Of a DNA stretch of 64,000 bases, positions 55,997-64,000 are shown one piece after another (the stretch's first letter is position 1; each line of letters opens with the position of its first letter). This stretch comes from Algoriphagus pacificus (GTDB lineage: Bacteria; Bacteroidota; Bacteroidia; Cytophagales; Cyclobacteriaceae), in the NCBI RefSeq assembly GCF_017254845.1, contig NZ_JAFKCU010000004.1:124001-188000 (forward strand), in the 5' to 3' direction. A model generated the notes under the pieces. The model was not told the DNA's origin. It searched no databases and saw only the letters and a program-made list of their open reading frames with translations. Position numbers and translations under genes: made by a program.

Positions 55997-58519
55997 ATGA
56001 AGAAATTATTGTACCTAACACTGTTTTTTAGCCTTATCGCTTCAATCAGCGTTTTTGCCCAAACTACCGAGACTACTAAAAAATCTCCAGCTAGAATTAT
56101 CGGTGTGGCAAAAGACCAGAACTCCGGAGAACCGGTTTCCTATGCAACTGCTGCTTTATATAAGGCAGGAACTGAGGAAAACATCGCCGGTGGTGTAGCT
56201 GATGATGAGGGTAAATTTTTCATTACAGGCATGGGACCTGGAGAATACACTCTTAAAATCAGTTTCCTAGGATTCGAAACCAAGTCGGTAGAGAATATTA
56301 AAGTTACTGCTCCAAATGGAGATGTAAACATCGGTGAAGTTTTAATGGTAGATGAAGGTCTAGCTTTGGAAGAAGTAACTGTTCAGGGTCAGCGCGAACT
56401 CATTGAAGAAAGAGTTGATAGAACAATCTACAAAGCTGAGAATGATAAAACTACTGCTGGTGGTGACGGAACAGATGTAATGAGAAGAGTACCGATGTTA
56501 TCAGTTGATATGGATGGTAATGTGTCCATGAGAGGAAGTAGCAATATCACAGTTTTGATTGATGGAAGACCGTCTGCAATTGCTGCTAGCAGTATCACTG
56601 ATGCTTTGAAGCAAATTCCTGCTGAAGAAATTAAAGAGGTGGAAGTTATTACTTCTCCTTCTGCAAGATTTGATGCTGAGGGTACTTCTGGTGTGATCAA
56701 CATTGTCACTAAGAAAAACAACCTTCAAGGCATGTCAGCTAACATCCGTACAGGTGTGGGGCTTAGAGGTTCAGATTTAGGTTTAAATGCAAGTGCAAGA
56801 AAAGGTAAGTTCGGATTTACACTTGGTGGACATGGCCGTTCAGGTTATAATATCAATGGTGGATTCGAAAACAAGCAGGTTGTAACAAATCCTGATAATA
56901 CAACTTCTACTATCATCCAGTCTGCAGATACTAAAAGCAATCAACTATTCGGAAGATATAATTTCGGAGTTGATTATGAAATCGATAAATATAACTTCAT
57001 TACTGGTGCTGTCAATTTTGGGATCAGAAATAGAAGCAGTGAACAAGAGAATTTCCTAACTCAGAATTTTGTGGACGGAAATTTATTGAGAAATGCACTT
57101 AGAGAAACTGATACTAAAGACAACTCAAACTCTGTTGATATCAGCTTAAACTATACGAAGACTTTCGAGAAAAAAGGAAAAGAGATTTCTTTCTTGACTT
57201 TATACAGCAGAAATAATGGAGAGAATTCTTTCATCAATACGCTTTTCGAAGAGGATTTCGCTACGATTGATTCTAGATTAAAGAATGATAACCCAAGTAA
57301 AAATGAGGAGTTTACAGTACAATTGGATTTAGTGGAGCCTCTAGGAAAAGATGGAAAATCTATCCTTGAATATGGTGCTAAAAACATTCTTAGAAAAGCT
57401 GTATCTGACTTTACTTATTTTACTGCAGAGGGAGCTAACGGAGAGTATATTGAAAGTGCGAATCCTAATTTGACAAACGCTTTCAATTATGATCAAAATG
57501 TAACAGCAGGTTATGTTTCTTATACTGCTACTTTGTTCAAAAACTATACGATCAAGCCAGGTGTAAGATACGAGTACACTACAATCAATGCTGATTTCAA
57601 AACTGAGGCTGTTGCTGAAATTCCATCTTACGGTACCTTGGTGCCAAGCTTGAATTTAAGTAGAAAACTTGCTAACGGTAATTTGATCAAAGCAGCTTAC
57701 AATAGAAGAATTTCTCGTCCTTCTCTTAGATATTTGAATCCAAACATCAATTCATCTAACCCACTTCAGGTTTCTCAGGGTAATCCGGAATTGGATCCAG
57801 AATTTACTGATAATTATGAATTAGGATATAGCACCTTCTTCAAAAACACAATGATCAGTTTCAGTGGTTTCTTCAGAAATACAACTGGTTCTATCCAGTC
57901 TGTAAGAACTGTTGCTGAAGATGGAGTAATCTATACAGGTTTCGAAAATATCGGATTTGAAAGAGCTTATGGTTCTAACATCTTCACCAATATCAGTGTA
58001 AACAATAAAATCTCTCTTAACGCAAGTGTAGATGCATATTATGCAACACTGGGAAATGAAATCACTTCCGTTACCAACAATGGTTTTGTGGTCAGTGGAC
58101 GTCTATTCGGTAACTATTCTCTTCCAAATGATTGGCAAATTCAAGCCTTCTCGTTTGCAAGAGGTCGTCAAGTTCAGCTTCAAGGTTCTTCAGGAGGTTT
58201 CTACATGTATGGCCTTGGTTTAAACAAGCAGTTTGACGAAAAGAGAGGAACAATCGGGTTTGGTGCTGAAAACTTCTTGACCAAAGAGTTTAAAATCAAT
58301 AATGAAATCGTTACTCCTACGATCGTTCAGAATAGCACGAACGTAATGCGTAACATGAATTTCAAGATCAACTTTAGCTACAGAATTGGTAAGCTAAGTA
58401 TGGATCAGCGTCAGAGAAAGAAAAGATCTGTGAACAACGATGACTTGAAAGGAGGAGGCGACGGAGGTGATATGAACCAAGGCGGAGCTGGCGCAACTGG
58501 AGTTTCAAACAATAAGTAA
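55997..58519 (+). CDS. TonB-dependent receptor-like outer-membrane protein (OMP_b-brl_3 type)
   Basis: An 840-residue protein. It has a signal peptide (KLLYLTLFFSLIASISVFAQ), a CarboxypepD_reg-like domain (~32-110: RIIGVAKDQNSGEPVSYATAALY, GGVADDEGKFFITGMGPGEY) and a plug domain (~125-230: GGDGTDVMRRVPMLSVDMDG, ITVLIDGRPS, VEVITSPSARFDAEGTSGVINIVTKK). A 22-stranded-type barrel follows. After the last strands comes a Lys/Arg then Gly-rich tail (KRSVNNDDLKGGGDGGD). No obvious TonB box was seen. It resembles the outer-membrane-beta-barrel family without a SusD partner. The ligand is unknown; the adjacent LytS/LytT pair suggests regulation. Confidence 0.9.
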   Translation: MKKLLYLTLFFSLIASISVFAQTTETTKKSPARIIGVAKDQNSGEPVSYATAALYKAGTEENIAGGVADDEGKFFITGMGPGEYTLKISFLGFETKSVENIKVTAPNGDVNIGEVLMVDEGLALEEVTVQGQRELIEERVDRTIYKAENDKTTAGGDGTDVMRRVPMLSVDMDGNVSMRGSSNITVLIDGRPSAIAASSITDALKQIPAEEIKEVEVITSPSARFDAEGTSGVINIVTKKNNLQGMSANIRTGVGLRGSDLGLNASARKGKFGFTLGGHGRSGYNINGGFENKQVVTNPDNTTSTIIQSADTKSNQLFGRYNFGVDYEIDKYNFITGAVNFGIRNRSSEQENFLTQNFVDGNLLRNALRETDTKDNSNSVDISLNYTKTFEKKGKEISFLTLYSRNNGENSFINTLFEEDFATIDSRLKNDNPSKNEEFTVQLDLVEPLGKDGKSILEYGAKNILRKAVSDFTYFTAEGANGEYIESANPNLTNAFNYDQNVTAGYVSYTATLFKNYTIKPGVRYEYTTINADFKTEAVAEIPSYGTLVPSLNLSRKLANGNLIKAAYNRRISRPSLRYLNPNINSSNPLQVSQGNPELDPEFTDNYELGYSTFFKNTMISFSGFFRNTTGSIQSVRTVAEDGVIYTGFENIGFERAYGSNIFTNISVNNKISLNASVDAYYATLGNEITSVTNNGFVVSGRLFGNYSLPNDWQIQAFSFARGRQVQLQGSSGGFYMYGLGLNKQFDEKRGTIGFGAENFLTKEFKINNEIVTPTIVQNSTNVMRNMNFKINFSYRIGKLSMDQRQRKKRSVNNDDLKGGGDGGDMNQGGAGATGVSNNK

Positions 58520-58608
58520 AAGATATTTCACCTGTAAGCTATTGATTAGCATTAGCTTACAGGTTTAATTTTAAAAATATTTATTAGATAGATTGGGTAA
58601 TAATAATA

Positions 58609-58641
58609 AAAAACCCGTCCTTTTTGAGGACGGGTTTTTTT
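58609..58641. terminator. Rho-independent terminator, bidirectional
   Basis: AAAACCCGTCCT pairs with AGGACGGGTTTT around TTTTG, with T-runs on both strands. It ends the receptor gene on plus and the PDH E1 beta gene on minus. Confidence 0.93.
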
Positions 58642-58658
58642 GTAATATTATTCGCTAA

Positions 58659-59636
58659 TTACTTATAAGATACTTTTTTAATAGCGTCGACTGTTCTCTT
58701 GACATTTGGAATGGTTACATCAATGTAAGTAGGAGAATAACTCAAAGGAATGTCCATGGAGTTTACTCTAATTACAGGAGCGTCCAAATAGTCAAATGCA
58801 TATCTTTGGAAGTGATATGTCAATTCTGAAGAAATTGCAGCAACTGGATTGGCTTCTTCTACGATAACAACTCTGTTTGTTTTCTTTACAGACTCAATAC
58901 AAGTAGCGTAATCAATTGGTCTCACTGTTCTAAGATCAATTACTTCACAGTCAATCCCTTCTTTTGCCATGTCTTCAGCTGCTTGAAGCGCAACTTTCAT
59001 CATTTTTCCGAAGGAAATCACAGTTACGTCTTTTCCTTTTCTTTTGATATCCGCCACGCCGATTGGAAGTAAGTATTCTGATTCAGGAACTTCTCCTTTA
59101 TCACTATACATCACTTCTGATTCCATAAAGATCACTGGATCTGGATCACGAATAGCAGCTTTTAAAAGACCTTTGGCATCATATGGATTAGAAGGAACGA
59201 TCACCTTTAGCCCTGGCGTATTTGCAAACCAATTTTCAAAGTTTGAAGAGTGTGTTGCTCCTAATTGGCCGGCATTACCAGTTGGTCCTCTGAAAACAAT
59301 CGGTACGCTATAAGCTCCACCTGTCATTGCATACATCTTAGCAGCAGAGTTGATAATTTGATCAATAGCTACTAAAGAAAAGTTGAAAGTCATGAATTCA
59401 ATGACTGGCTTAAGACCATTCATCGCAGCTCCTACACCTAATCCGGCAAAGCCAAGCTCTGCAATTGGGGTGTCATATACTCTTTCTGGGCCGAATTCAT
59501 CCAGCATCCCTTGGGATACTTTATAGGCTCCATTATATTCAGCAACTTCTTCGCCCATTAAGAAAACGCTTTTATCACGTCTCATTTCTTCAGACAAGGC
59601 CTCTCTCAGGGCTTCACGAAACTGTAATTCTCTCAT
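58659..59636 (-). CDS. pdhB: Pyruvate dehydrogenase E1 component, beta subunit
   Basis: A 325-residue transketolase-like subunit from the ATG at 59636; an upstream TTG would add 18 non-conserved residues. Conserved parts are VFLMGEEVAEYNGAYKVSQG (thiamine-binding Glu region), PIAELGFAGLGVGAAMNGLKP, QLGATHSSNFENWFANTPGL and GKMMKVALQAAEDM. With E1 alpha it binds thiamine diphosphate and decarboxylates pyruvate to feed E2 in acetyl-CoA formation. The alpha subunit is not in the window, a common arrangement in Bacteroidota. It could also be a branched-chain 2-oxoacid E1 beta, but the sequence fits PDH better. Confidence 0.9.
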   Translation of the reverse strand: MRELQFREALREALSEEMRRDKSVFLMGEEVAEYNGAYKVSQGMLDEFGPERVYDTPIAELGFAGLGVGAAMNGLKPVIEFMTFNFSLVAIDQIINSAAKMYAMTGGAYSVPIVFRGPTGNAGQLGATHSSNFENWFANTPGLKVIVPSNPYDAKGLLKAAIRDPDPVIFMESEVMYSDKGEVPESEYLLPIGVADIKRKGKDVTVISFGKMMKVALQAAEDMAKEGIDCEVIDLRTVRPIDYATCIESVKKTNRVVIVEEANPVAAISSELTYHFQRYAFDYLDAPVIRVNSMDIPLSYSPTYIDVTIPNVKRTVDAIKKVSYK

Positions 59637-59718
59637 TAGTGTAAGACAAAATTTGGTTCGTAAAAATAGAAAGGAATTGGGCAATTGCAAAAATACGCCT
59701 AGGGATTAATCCCCTTAT

Positions 59719-61089
59719 TTATCCCAAATACACAGTTTTTGAATTTACGAATTCAAGAATACCATATCTGCTCAGTTCGCGACCAAATCCTGACTTCTTT
59801 ATTCCTCCAAACGGAAGGTGAGGGTTTGAAGCTACCATAGCATTTAGAAACACAGCACCGCTTTCGATTTTTTTGGCCAATTCCTCTCCTTTTTTCATGT
59901 CTTTTGTCCAAAGTGAGGATCCTAATCCAAACTCTGAATCATTCGCCAATTGAATCGCTTCTTCTTCGTCTTTCACAGAAAATATGGTCGCGACAGGCCC
60001 AAAAAGCTCCTCTTTGTGAGCAGGCGAGTCTTTTGGAATATCAGTAATAATGGTTGGTTTGAAAACTGCGCTGTTTTCCTCAGGCTTTTCTCCACCCATT
60101 AAAATTTTGGCACCTGCTTTTTTACTTTTTTCTACTTGTTCAAATAATTCCATTGCCAAGTCAGTTCTTGCCATGCATGCAAAATCACTGTTCTCATCCA
60201 TTGGATCTCCCGATTTGAGGTCTTCAAGGTTTTTGCTGAATAATTTCAAAAAATCATCGTAAACCGACTCCACCACGATAAATCGTTTGGCAGCAATACA
60301 GCTTTGACCAAAATTGATCATCCTTGCTTTAACCGCTATTTTGGCTGCTTCTTCTAAATCTGCGTCTTCCAAAACGATGAAAGGATCGCTTCCTCCTAAT
60401 TCCAAGACGGCTTTTTTGATGTTTTTTGCTGCCTCAGATGCTACTGATGCTCCGGCTTTTTCACTGCCTGTAAGAGTGACTGCTTTGATTCGTTCATCGG
60501 AAATGATTTCATTGGTTTCTTTACTTCCGATAATTAAGCTTTGGAAAACACCTTCTGGAAAACCTGCTTTGGTGAAAACCTCCTCGATAGCAAGAGAGCA
60601 TTGTGGAACGTTCGAAGCATGTTTCAAGAGCCCTGTGTTTCCAGCCATTAAAGTTGGAGCTGCGAATCTAAAAACTTGCCAAAAAGGAAAATTCCAAGGC
60701 ATCACTGCCAAAACAGTTCCGATGGGTTCATGACTGACTTTTGCTTTGGCTCCATCAGGTAAATTGATTGGCTCATCTGCCAGAAACTCTTCAGCATTTT
60801 CTGCATAATAGTCGCAAACCCAAGCACATTTTTCAACCTCGGATTTTGCTTCTTTGATGACTTTTCCCATTTCCTGAGAAATAATTTTGGCATATTTCTC
60901 TTGCTCCTTGCGAAGCTGCTCTGCTGCCTTTTTCATCAATTTAGCTCGATCCTTAAATGTGACTTGTTTCCAAGTCGAATAAGCTTTAGCCGCTTTACTT
61001 AGACAATTCTCGATTTCGTCTTTGCTTAAAGACTGAAATTCTTTTAAAACTTCTCCTGTATATGGGTTTATAGATTTTATTTTACTCAT
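59719..61089 (-). CDS. NAD(P)-dependent aldehyde dehydrogenase (succinate-semialdehyde dehydrogenase-like)
   Basis: A 456-residue ALDH superfamily enzyme. The cofactor-site motif PWNFPFW lies at 131-137, VTLTGSEKAG at 204-213, general base E230 in LELGGSDPF, catalytic C264 in GQSCIAAKRF, and the C-terminal PFGGIKKSGFGRELSRYGI. The short ~456-residue form with this SCIAAKR context resembles GabD/Sad-type succinate-semialdehyde dehydrogenases. The substrate is not proven. Its start overlaps the rhodanese stop by four bases, so both are co-translated. Confidence 0.88.
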   Translation of the reverse strand: MSKIKSINPYTGEVLKEFQSLSKDEIENCLSKAAKAYSTWKQVTFKDRAKLMKKAAEQLRKEQEKYAKIISQEMGKVIKEAKSEVEKCAWVCDYYAENAEEFLADEPINLPDGAKAKVSHEPIGTVLAVMPWNFPFWQVFRFAAPTLMAGNTGLLKHASNVPQCSLAIEEVFTKAGFPEGVFQSLIIGSKETNEIISDERIKAVTLTGSEKAGASVASEAAKNIKKAVLELGGSDPFIVLEDADLEEAAKIAVKARMINFGQSCIAAKRFIVVESVYDDFLKLFSKNLEDLKSGDPMDENSDFACMARTDLAMELFEQVEKSKKAGAKILMGGEKPEENSAVFKPTIITDIPKDSPAHKEELFGPVATIFSVKDEEEAIQLANDSEFGLGSSLWTKDMKKGEELAKKIESGAVFLNAMVASNPHLPFGGIKKSGFGRELSRYGILEFVNSKTVYLG

Positions 61090-61487
61090 TTTTCTATTGG
61101 TTTACTTTGTTCTTGCCATGCATTAAAACCCCCTTCCAGTAAGTAAATGTTTTCGAATCCTAGGGACTTTAATTGGTCTGCGGCGTTTTTTTGACGGCCG
61201 CCGCCTTGACAATAGACAACGTAAGTTTTTTGTTTGTCAAGGCTTTCAATTTCGTTTAGGAAATTTTCATTCATGTAATCTTTGTTGATTGCACCGGCGA
61301 TATATCCCTCTGAAAATTCCCCTGGAGTTCTTACATCAAGGATTACGATGGACTTGTCTTCTTTTATTTTCTCTTCAAATTGTGAGACAGAAATCAAAGT
61401 TTCGGTTTCTTCGGTTTGAGGCTTGGAGCAGGAAACTGCATTTAGCAATATTGCGAATAGGATTAAGGAGTTTCTTAAAGATTTCAT
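61086..61487 (-). CDS. Rhodanese-domain lipoprotein
   Basis: A 133-residue protein from the ATG at 61487; an upstream TTG would precede the signal peptide by 12 residues. It has a lipoprotein signal (SLILFAILLNAVSC, lipobox AVSC). A single rhodanese domain includes VILDVRTPGEFSEGYIAGAIN and the active-site loop VVYCQGGGRQ with catalytic Cys. Such periplasmic rhodaneses transfer sulfane sulfur or take part in thiol redox. It is first in a two-gene operon with the aldehyde dehydrogenase, divergent from the phosphoesterase gene across 67 bases. Confidence 0.9.
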   Translation of the reverse strand: MKSLRNSLILFAILLNAVSCSKPQTEETETLISVSQFEEKIKEDKSIVILDVRTPGEFSEGYIAGAINKDYMNENFLNEIESLDKQKTYVVYCQGGGRQKNAADQLKSLGFENIYLLEGGFNAWQEQSKPIEK

Positions 61488-61554
61488 GGCTGAATTGTTT
61501 GATGTGAAATTTATGGGCTTCAAATTGAAAAGAATTTAAGCCTAATATTAACAA

Positions 61555-62058
61555 ATGTCCACAAAGGTTGCCCTCATTTCTGATTCTCACAGTTACATAG
61601 ATCACAAAACCCTTACCTATCTGCAGGATGTAGATGAGATTTGGCATGCCGGAGACATTGGTAGTTTGGATGTAATGCGTGCTTTACCATCGGATAAAGC
61701 AATAAAGGCTGTTTTTGGGAATATTGATGATATAGAAATACAGGGAGAATATCCTGAATGGCAAAGTTGGGTATCTGATGGGGTAAAAATCTTAATGACT
61801 CACATTGGGGGGAAACCTCCCCGATACGCCAAAGGTGTCAAGGTAAAGATCAAAGAGGAGCAACCCCAGATTTTTGTGTGTGGGCATTCCCATATTTGCA
61901 AAGTAGAATTTGACGCTGCGTTAAATTGCCTTTACATGAATCCAGGAGCAATCGGGCAGCAAGGGTTTCATCAGACGCGAACTATGCTGCTTTTTGACCT
62001 TGATTCGGGTCAAATAAAAAATCTTAGGGTAGTGGAATTAGGAAAAAGAGGAAAATAA
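61555..62058 (+). CDS. Metallophosphoesterase (YfcE/MJ0936-type phosphodiesterase)
   Basis: A 167-residue calcineurin-like phosphoesterase of the small YfcE family. The dinuclear metal ligands are visible in order: D and H of LISDSHSY, D of HAGDIGS, N of GNIDD, H of THIGGKPPRY and both H of VCGHSHI. The family hydrolyses phosphodiesters such as bis-pNPP and perhaps 2',3'-cyclic nucleotides in the cytoplasm. The physiological substrate is unknown. It ends at a bidirectional terminator. Confidence 0.92.
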   Translation: MSTKVALISDSHSYIDHKTLTYLQDVDEIWHAGDIGSLDVMRALPSDKAIKAVFGNIDDIEIQGEYPEWQSWVSDGVKILMTHIGGKPPRYAKGVKVKIKEEQPQIFVCGHSHICKVEFDAALNCLYMNPGAIGQQGFHQTRTMLLFDLDSGQIKNLRVVELGKRGK

Positions 62059-62059
62059 A

Positions 62060-62084
62060 AAAGGCGATCATTTGATCGCCTTTC
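62060..62084. terminator. Rho-independent terminator, bidirectional
   Basis: AAAGGCGATCA pairs with TGATCGCCTTT around TT, with an A-run before and a short T-run after, so it works best for minus-strand transcripts from the 47-residue gene and also closes the phosphoesterase gene. Confidence 0.87.
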
Positions 62085-62102
62085 TATCCGTTTATAGGAA
62101 AA

Positions 62103-62246
62103 TTATTTAGCAAAAGAAGCTTTCAATTCTTCTACGTCCACGTTTTTGATCACTGGCTTAGCGCTCAGTTGCTTGATTTTGATCACGCGAGTAGTCTGAC
62201 TTAGTCTTTTTCTCTTCAACTTTCTTTTTAAAGTAGTAACTGCCAT
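62103..62246 (-). CDS. 47-residue basic protein, unknown function
   Basis: ATG at 62246, TAA at 62103-62105. The product begins MAVTTLKRKLKRKRLSQTTR, continues VIKIKQLSAKPVIKNVD and ends VEELKASFAK: a strongly basic helix-like start, then a strand-like segment and a short acidic helix. This looks like a ribosome- or nucleic-acid-associated small protein. Support: a TAATTTTG -7-like box at 62294-62287 (minus), a leader with an A-rich stretch ahead of the ATG, and a dedicated terminator 19 bases past the stop. I recall similar short proteins in Bacteroidota genomes but no name. Confidence 0.72.
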   Translation of the reverse strand: MAVTTLKRKLKRKRLSQTTRVIKIKQLSAKPVIKNVDVEELKASFAK

Positions 62247-62286
62247 GGCCGTATATGTTTAATGTTTTTTGTTTCGAAACGAAGCG

Positions 62287-62294
62287 CAAAATTA
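62287..62294 (-). promoter_or_regulatory. -7 element for the 47-residue gene
   Basis: On the minus strand TAATTTTG matches TAnnTTTG in full, 40 bases before the ATG. The -33 TTTG at 19-base spacing is missing. Confidence 0.42.
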
Positions 62295-62380
62295 AGAAAA
62301 CAAATCTATCTAGCCTAGAATAATACCAAAATAAATTCTAATTGATTTACCTGCGGACGGGCGGTTTCCCTTTTTTTGAA

Positions 62381-62388
62381 TAAATTTG
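62381..62388 (+). promoter_or_regulatory. -7 element for hisS
   Basis: TAAATTTG matches the Bacteroidota -7 consensus and ends 24 bases before the hisS ATG. No -33 TTTG occurs at the expected spacing. I see nothing else in the gap between the 47-residue gene and hisS. Confidence 0.42.
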
Positions 62389-62412
62389 ACCTTCAAATCA
62401 CCTGATTAAAGC

Positions 62413-63774
62413 ATGCAAAAACCTGGACTTCCTAAAGGAACGAGAGATTTTGGGCCAGTTCAAATGGCTCGAAGAAATTTTATTTTAAATACCATCAAGG
62501 ATACATTTCAACTTTTTGGCTATCAACAGATCGAAACTCCAGCTATGGAAAACCTCAGTACCTTGACTGGGAAGTATGGGGATGAAGGAGATCAATTGCT
62601 TTTTAAGATTTTGAACAGTGGTGATTATTTGAAAAAAGTTGATTCAAATGATTTGGAAGCTGGATCCCAGGCCACTTTGAACAAAGTTTCTGAAAAAGGC
62701 TTGAGATATGATCTTACGGTGCCTTTTGCGCGCTTTGTTGTGATGAACCGAAATGATTTGACTTTTCCTTTCAAGAGATTTCAGATCCAGCCAGTTTGGA
62801 GAGCTGATCGCCCACAAAAAGGAAGGTATCGGGAGTTTTATCAATGTGATGCAGATGTGGTTGGGACAGACAGCTTAGTTTGTGAAGCAGAAATCATATT
62901 GATGATCCGTCGAGTTTTTGCAAAGCTCGGATTGAAGGATTTTGATATTAAAGTCAACAATAGAAAAATATTGACTGGTATCTCTGAAGCAATTGGAGAA
63001 GCAGGGAAAGAAGGGCCGCTTTGTGTGGCTATAGATAAACTGGATAAAATCGGATGGGAGAAAGTTCAGGAAGAACTGGCAGAACGCGGTTTTGCATCCC
63101 AATCTGTAGAGAAATTGGCACCTTTGGTAAACCTGAAAGCTGATCTTAAAGGGAAAATTTCCTTTTTGAAGGAATTTCTTGCTCAAAGTGAAACTGGGTT
63201 AAAAGGTGTTGCAGAGTTTGAAGAGATGTTGCAGATCTTGAGTCAGATGGGAGAGAATCTTGAACATGTTGATTTTGACATCATGTTGGCAAGAGGGCTT
63301 TCTTATTACACAGGAGCGATTTTCGAAGTGAAAGTCAATGGTGTTTCCATTGGATCAGTAAGTGGGGGAGGTCGATACGATAATTTGACAGGAGTTTTTG
63401 GCTTACCAGATGTCTCTGGAGTTGGATTTTCTTTTGGAGTAGATCGTTTATATGACGTTTTAGAGGAGTTAGACTTATTTCCCGAAGAAAGTTTAGCAAG
63501 TACAAAAATCCTTCTGATTCATTTTGATCAAAAAGGCTTTGAATATGGGCTTAAGGTTTTAAGTCAATTGAGAAAAGAAGGGATCAAAGCAGAGATTTAT
63601 CCGGACTTGGCGAAAGTGAAAAAACAATTTGATTTCGCCTCTAAAAAGGGTATTCCTTTTGTTGGAATTTGCGGGGATCAAGAAATTGAATCAGATACGC
63701 TGGCTTTAAAAAATATTGAATCAGGCAATCAGGAATCTATTTCCATTGAAGAAGTCGTTTCTTTGCTGAAGTGA
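62413..63774 (+). CDS. hisS: Histidyl-tRNA synthetase
   Basis: A 453-residue class IIa aminoacyl-tRNA synthetase. Motif 1 region is FQLFGYQQIETPAMENL. Motif 2 is FQIQPVWRADRPQKGRYREFYQCDAD near 123-148. The histidine-specific HisA motif is LARGLSYYTGAIFEV and motif 3 GVGFSFGVDRLY. The anticodon-binding domain covers about 360-453. The protein charges tRNA-His in the cytoplasm. It has its own probable promoter and ends one base before the stop of the convergent gene. Confidence 0.97.
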   Translation: MQKPGLPKGTRDFGPVQMARRNFILNTIKDTFQLFGYQQIETPAMENLSTLTGKYGDEGDQLLFKILNSGDYLKKVDSNDLEAGSQATLNKVSEKGLRYDLTVPFARFVVMNRNDLTFPFKRFQIQPVWRADRPQKGRYREFYQCDADVVGTDSLVCEAEIILMIRRVFAKLGLKDFDIKVNNRKILTGISEAIGEAGKEGPLCVAIDKLDKIGWEKVQEELAERGFASQSVEKLAPLVNLKADLKGKISFLKEFLAQSETGLKGVAEFEEMLQILSQMGENLEHVDFDIMLARGLSYYTGAIFEVKVNGVSIGSVSGGGRYDNLTGVFGLPDVSGVGFSFGVDRLYDVLEELDLFPEESLASTKILLIHFDQKGFEYGLKVLSQLRKEGIKAEIYPDLAKVKKQFDFASKKGIPFVGICGDQEIESDTLALKNIESGNQESISIEEVVSLLK

Positions 63775-63775
63775 T

Positions 63776-64000
63776 TTAGTCTACTTCGAGTATGGATGAA
63801 ACAGGAAGTGTCAATCCACCTTTTAAAGAAATGTAATCATTACTCACTGCCCAGACGGTAGTGAAAATTTGATAAACATGCTCGTCAGCCGCCTCAAAAG
63901 TTAGATGAACTTTTGTCTGAAGGAGGTTGCCGAGGGTTTGAGATTTAAATAATTTGGCCAGTCTTTCTTTCTGAAGTTCTGGGTCAGTTAAGACTTCTTT
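63776..64000 (-). CDS. C-terminal part of an unrecognised protein (partial)
   Basis: The minus-strand frame is open from the window edge to a TAA at 63776-63778, giving the last 74 residues: KEVLTDPELQKERLAKLFKS at the cut end, then TLGNLLQTKVHLTFEAADEH and a strand-rich end GGLTLPVSSILEVD. A helix followed by a beta-hairpin-like end fits a small domain, but no family is recognised from this fragment. It converges on hisS with a single base between the two stop codons. There is no room for a terminator between them, so each transcript must run into the other gene. Confidence 0.65.
   Translation of the reverse strand, partial: KEVLTDPELQKERLAKLFKSQTLGNLLQTKVHLTFEAADEHVYQIFTTVWAVSNDYISLKGGLTLPVSSILEVD

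Noticed and set aside
1-64000. CRISPR array, insertion sequence, prophage or integron
   Set aside because: No regularly spaced repeats, transposase, integrase or phage structural proteins were seen on either strand.

Overview
The window looks like chromosomal DNA of an aerobic marine or freshwater-type Bacteroidota, most likely order Cytophagales (Algoriphagus/Cyclobacteriaceae-like). The genus is an inference. The phylum rests on four things: two perfect TTTG-N19-TAnnTTTG promoters of the Bacteroidota primary-sigma type, an alternative complex III (act) operon joined to a cytochrome oxidase operon, the large insert-containing form of IspG, and a CarboxypepD_reg/outer-membrane-barrel TonB-dependent receptor next to a LytS/LytT pair. 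Shine-Dalgarno sequences are weak almost everywhere. No CRISPR array, insertion sequence, prophage or integrase gene was seen; nearly everything is core genome.

Layout. 1-12.3 kb: 3' end of a clpC-type gene, a PolX-like HhH/PHP protein, an EVE protein coupled to a secreted protein, pyrR-pyrB, an outer-membrane barrel, an ABC exporter pair, a PLP/CBS-domain enzyme, a membrane protein and a PlsC acyltransferase. 12.3-15.4 kb: rpsA with a structured leader, a small outer-membrane protein and tRNA-Cys. 15.6-32.3 kb: the respiratory block. A perfect promoter precedes actABCDEF, then coxB-coxA-ctaA-ctaB-two subunit III genes-subunit IV, an internal terminator, then sco, a DUF420 protein and a small CxxC protein. 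These encode quinol:cytochrome c oxidoreductase, an A1-type haem-copper oxidase, haem A synthesis and copper delivery, so electrons can pass from menaquinol to oxygen through one co-expressed module.

32.3-45.2 kb: a very large NtrY-like histidine kinase, a 1154-residue outer-membrane protein, an SDR enzyme, ispG, a DUF5009-type membrane protein, a 36-residue Lys/Ala-rich protein, a sterol-desaturase-family hydroxylase and dodecin. 45.3-51.6 kb: a four-gene operon (YjbR-like, orphan ABC ATPase, App1-like phosphatase, 40-residue ORF), facing a SlyD/methyltransferase/YfhO operon on the other strand. 51.6-58.6 kb: ffh, a decayed LytTR fragment, a lipoprotein, lytT-lytS, an operator-like intergenic region and the TonB-type receptor. 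58.6-64 kb: PDH E1 beta, an aldehyde dehydrogenase, a rhodanese lipoprotein, a YfcE-like phosphoesterase, a 47-residue basic protein, hisS and the 3' end of an unrecognised gene.

No clearly new multi-gene defence or mobile system is visible. The most promising under-described items are the three-hairpin rpsA leader, the inverted-repeat cluster between lytS and the receptor, the orphan ATPase/App1 operon, the two tiny basic proteins, the PolX protein with an apparently dead polymerase site, and the LytTR remnant beside ffh.
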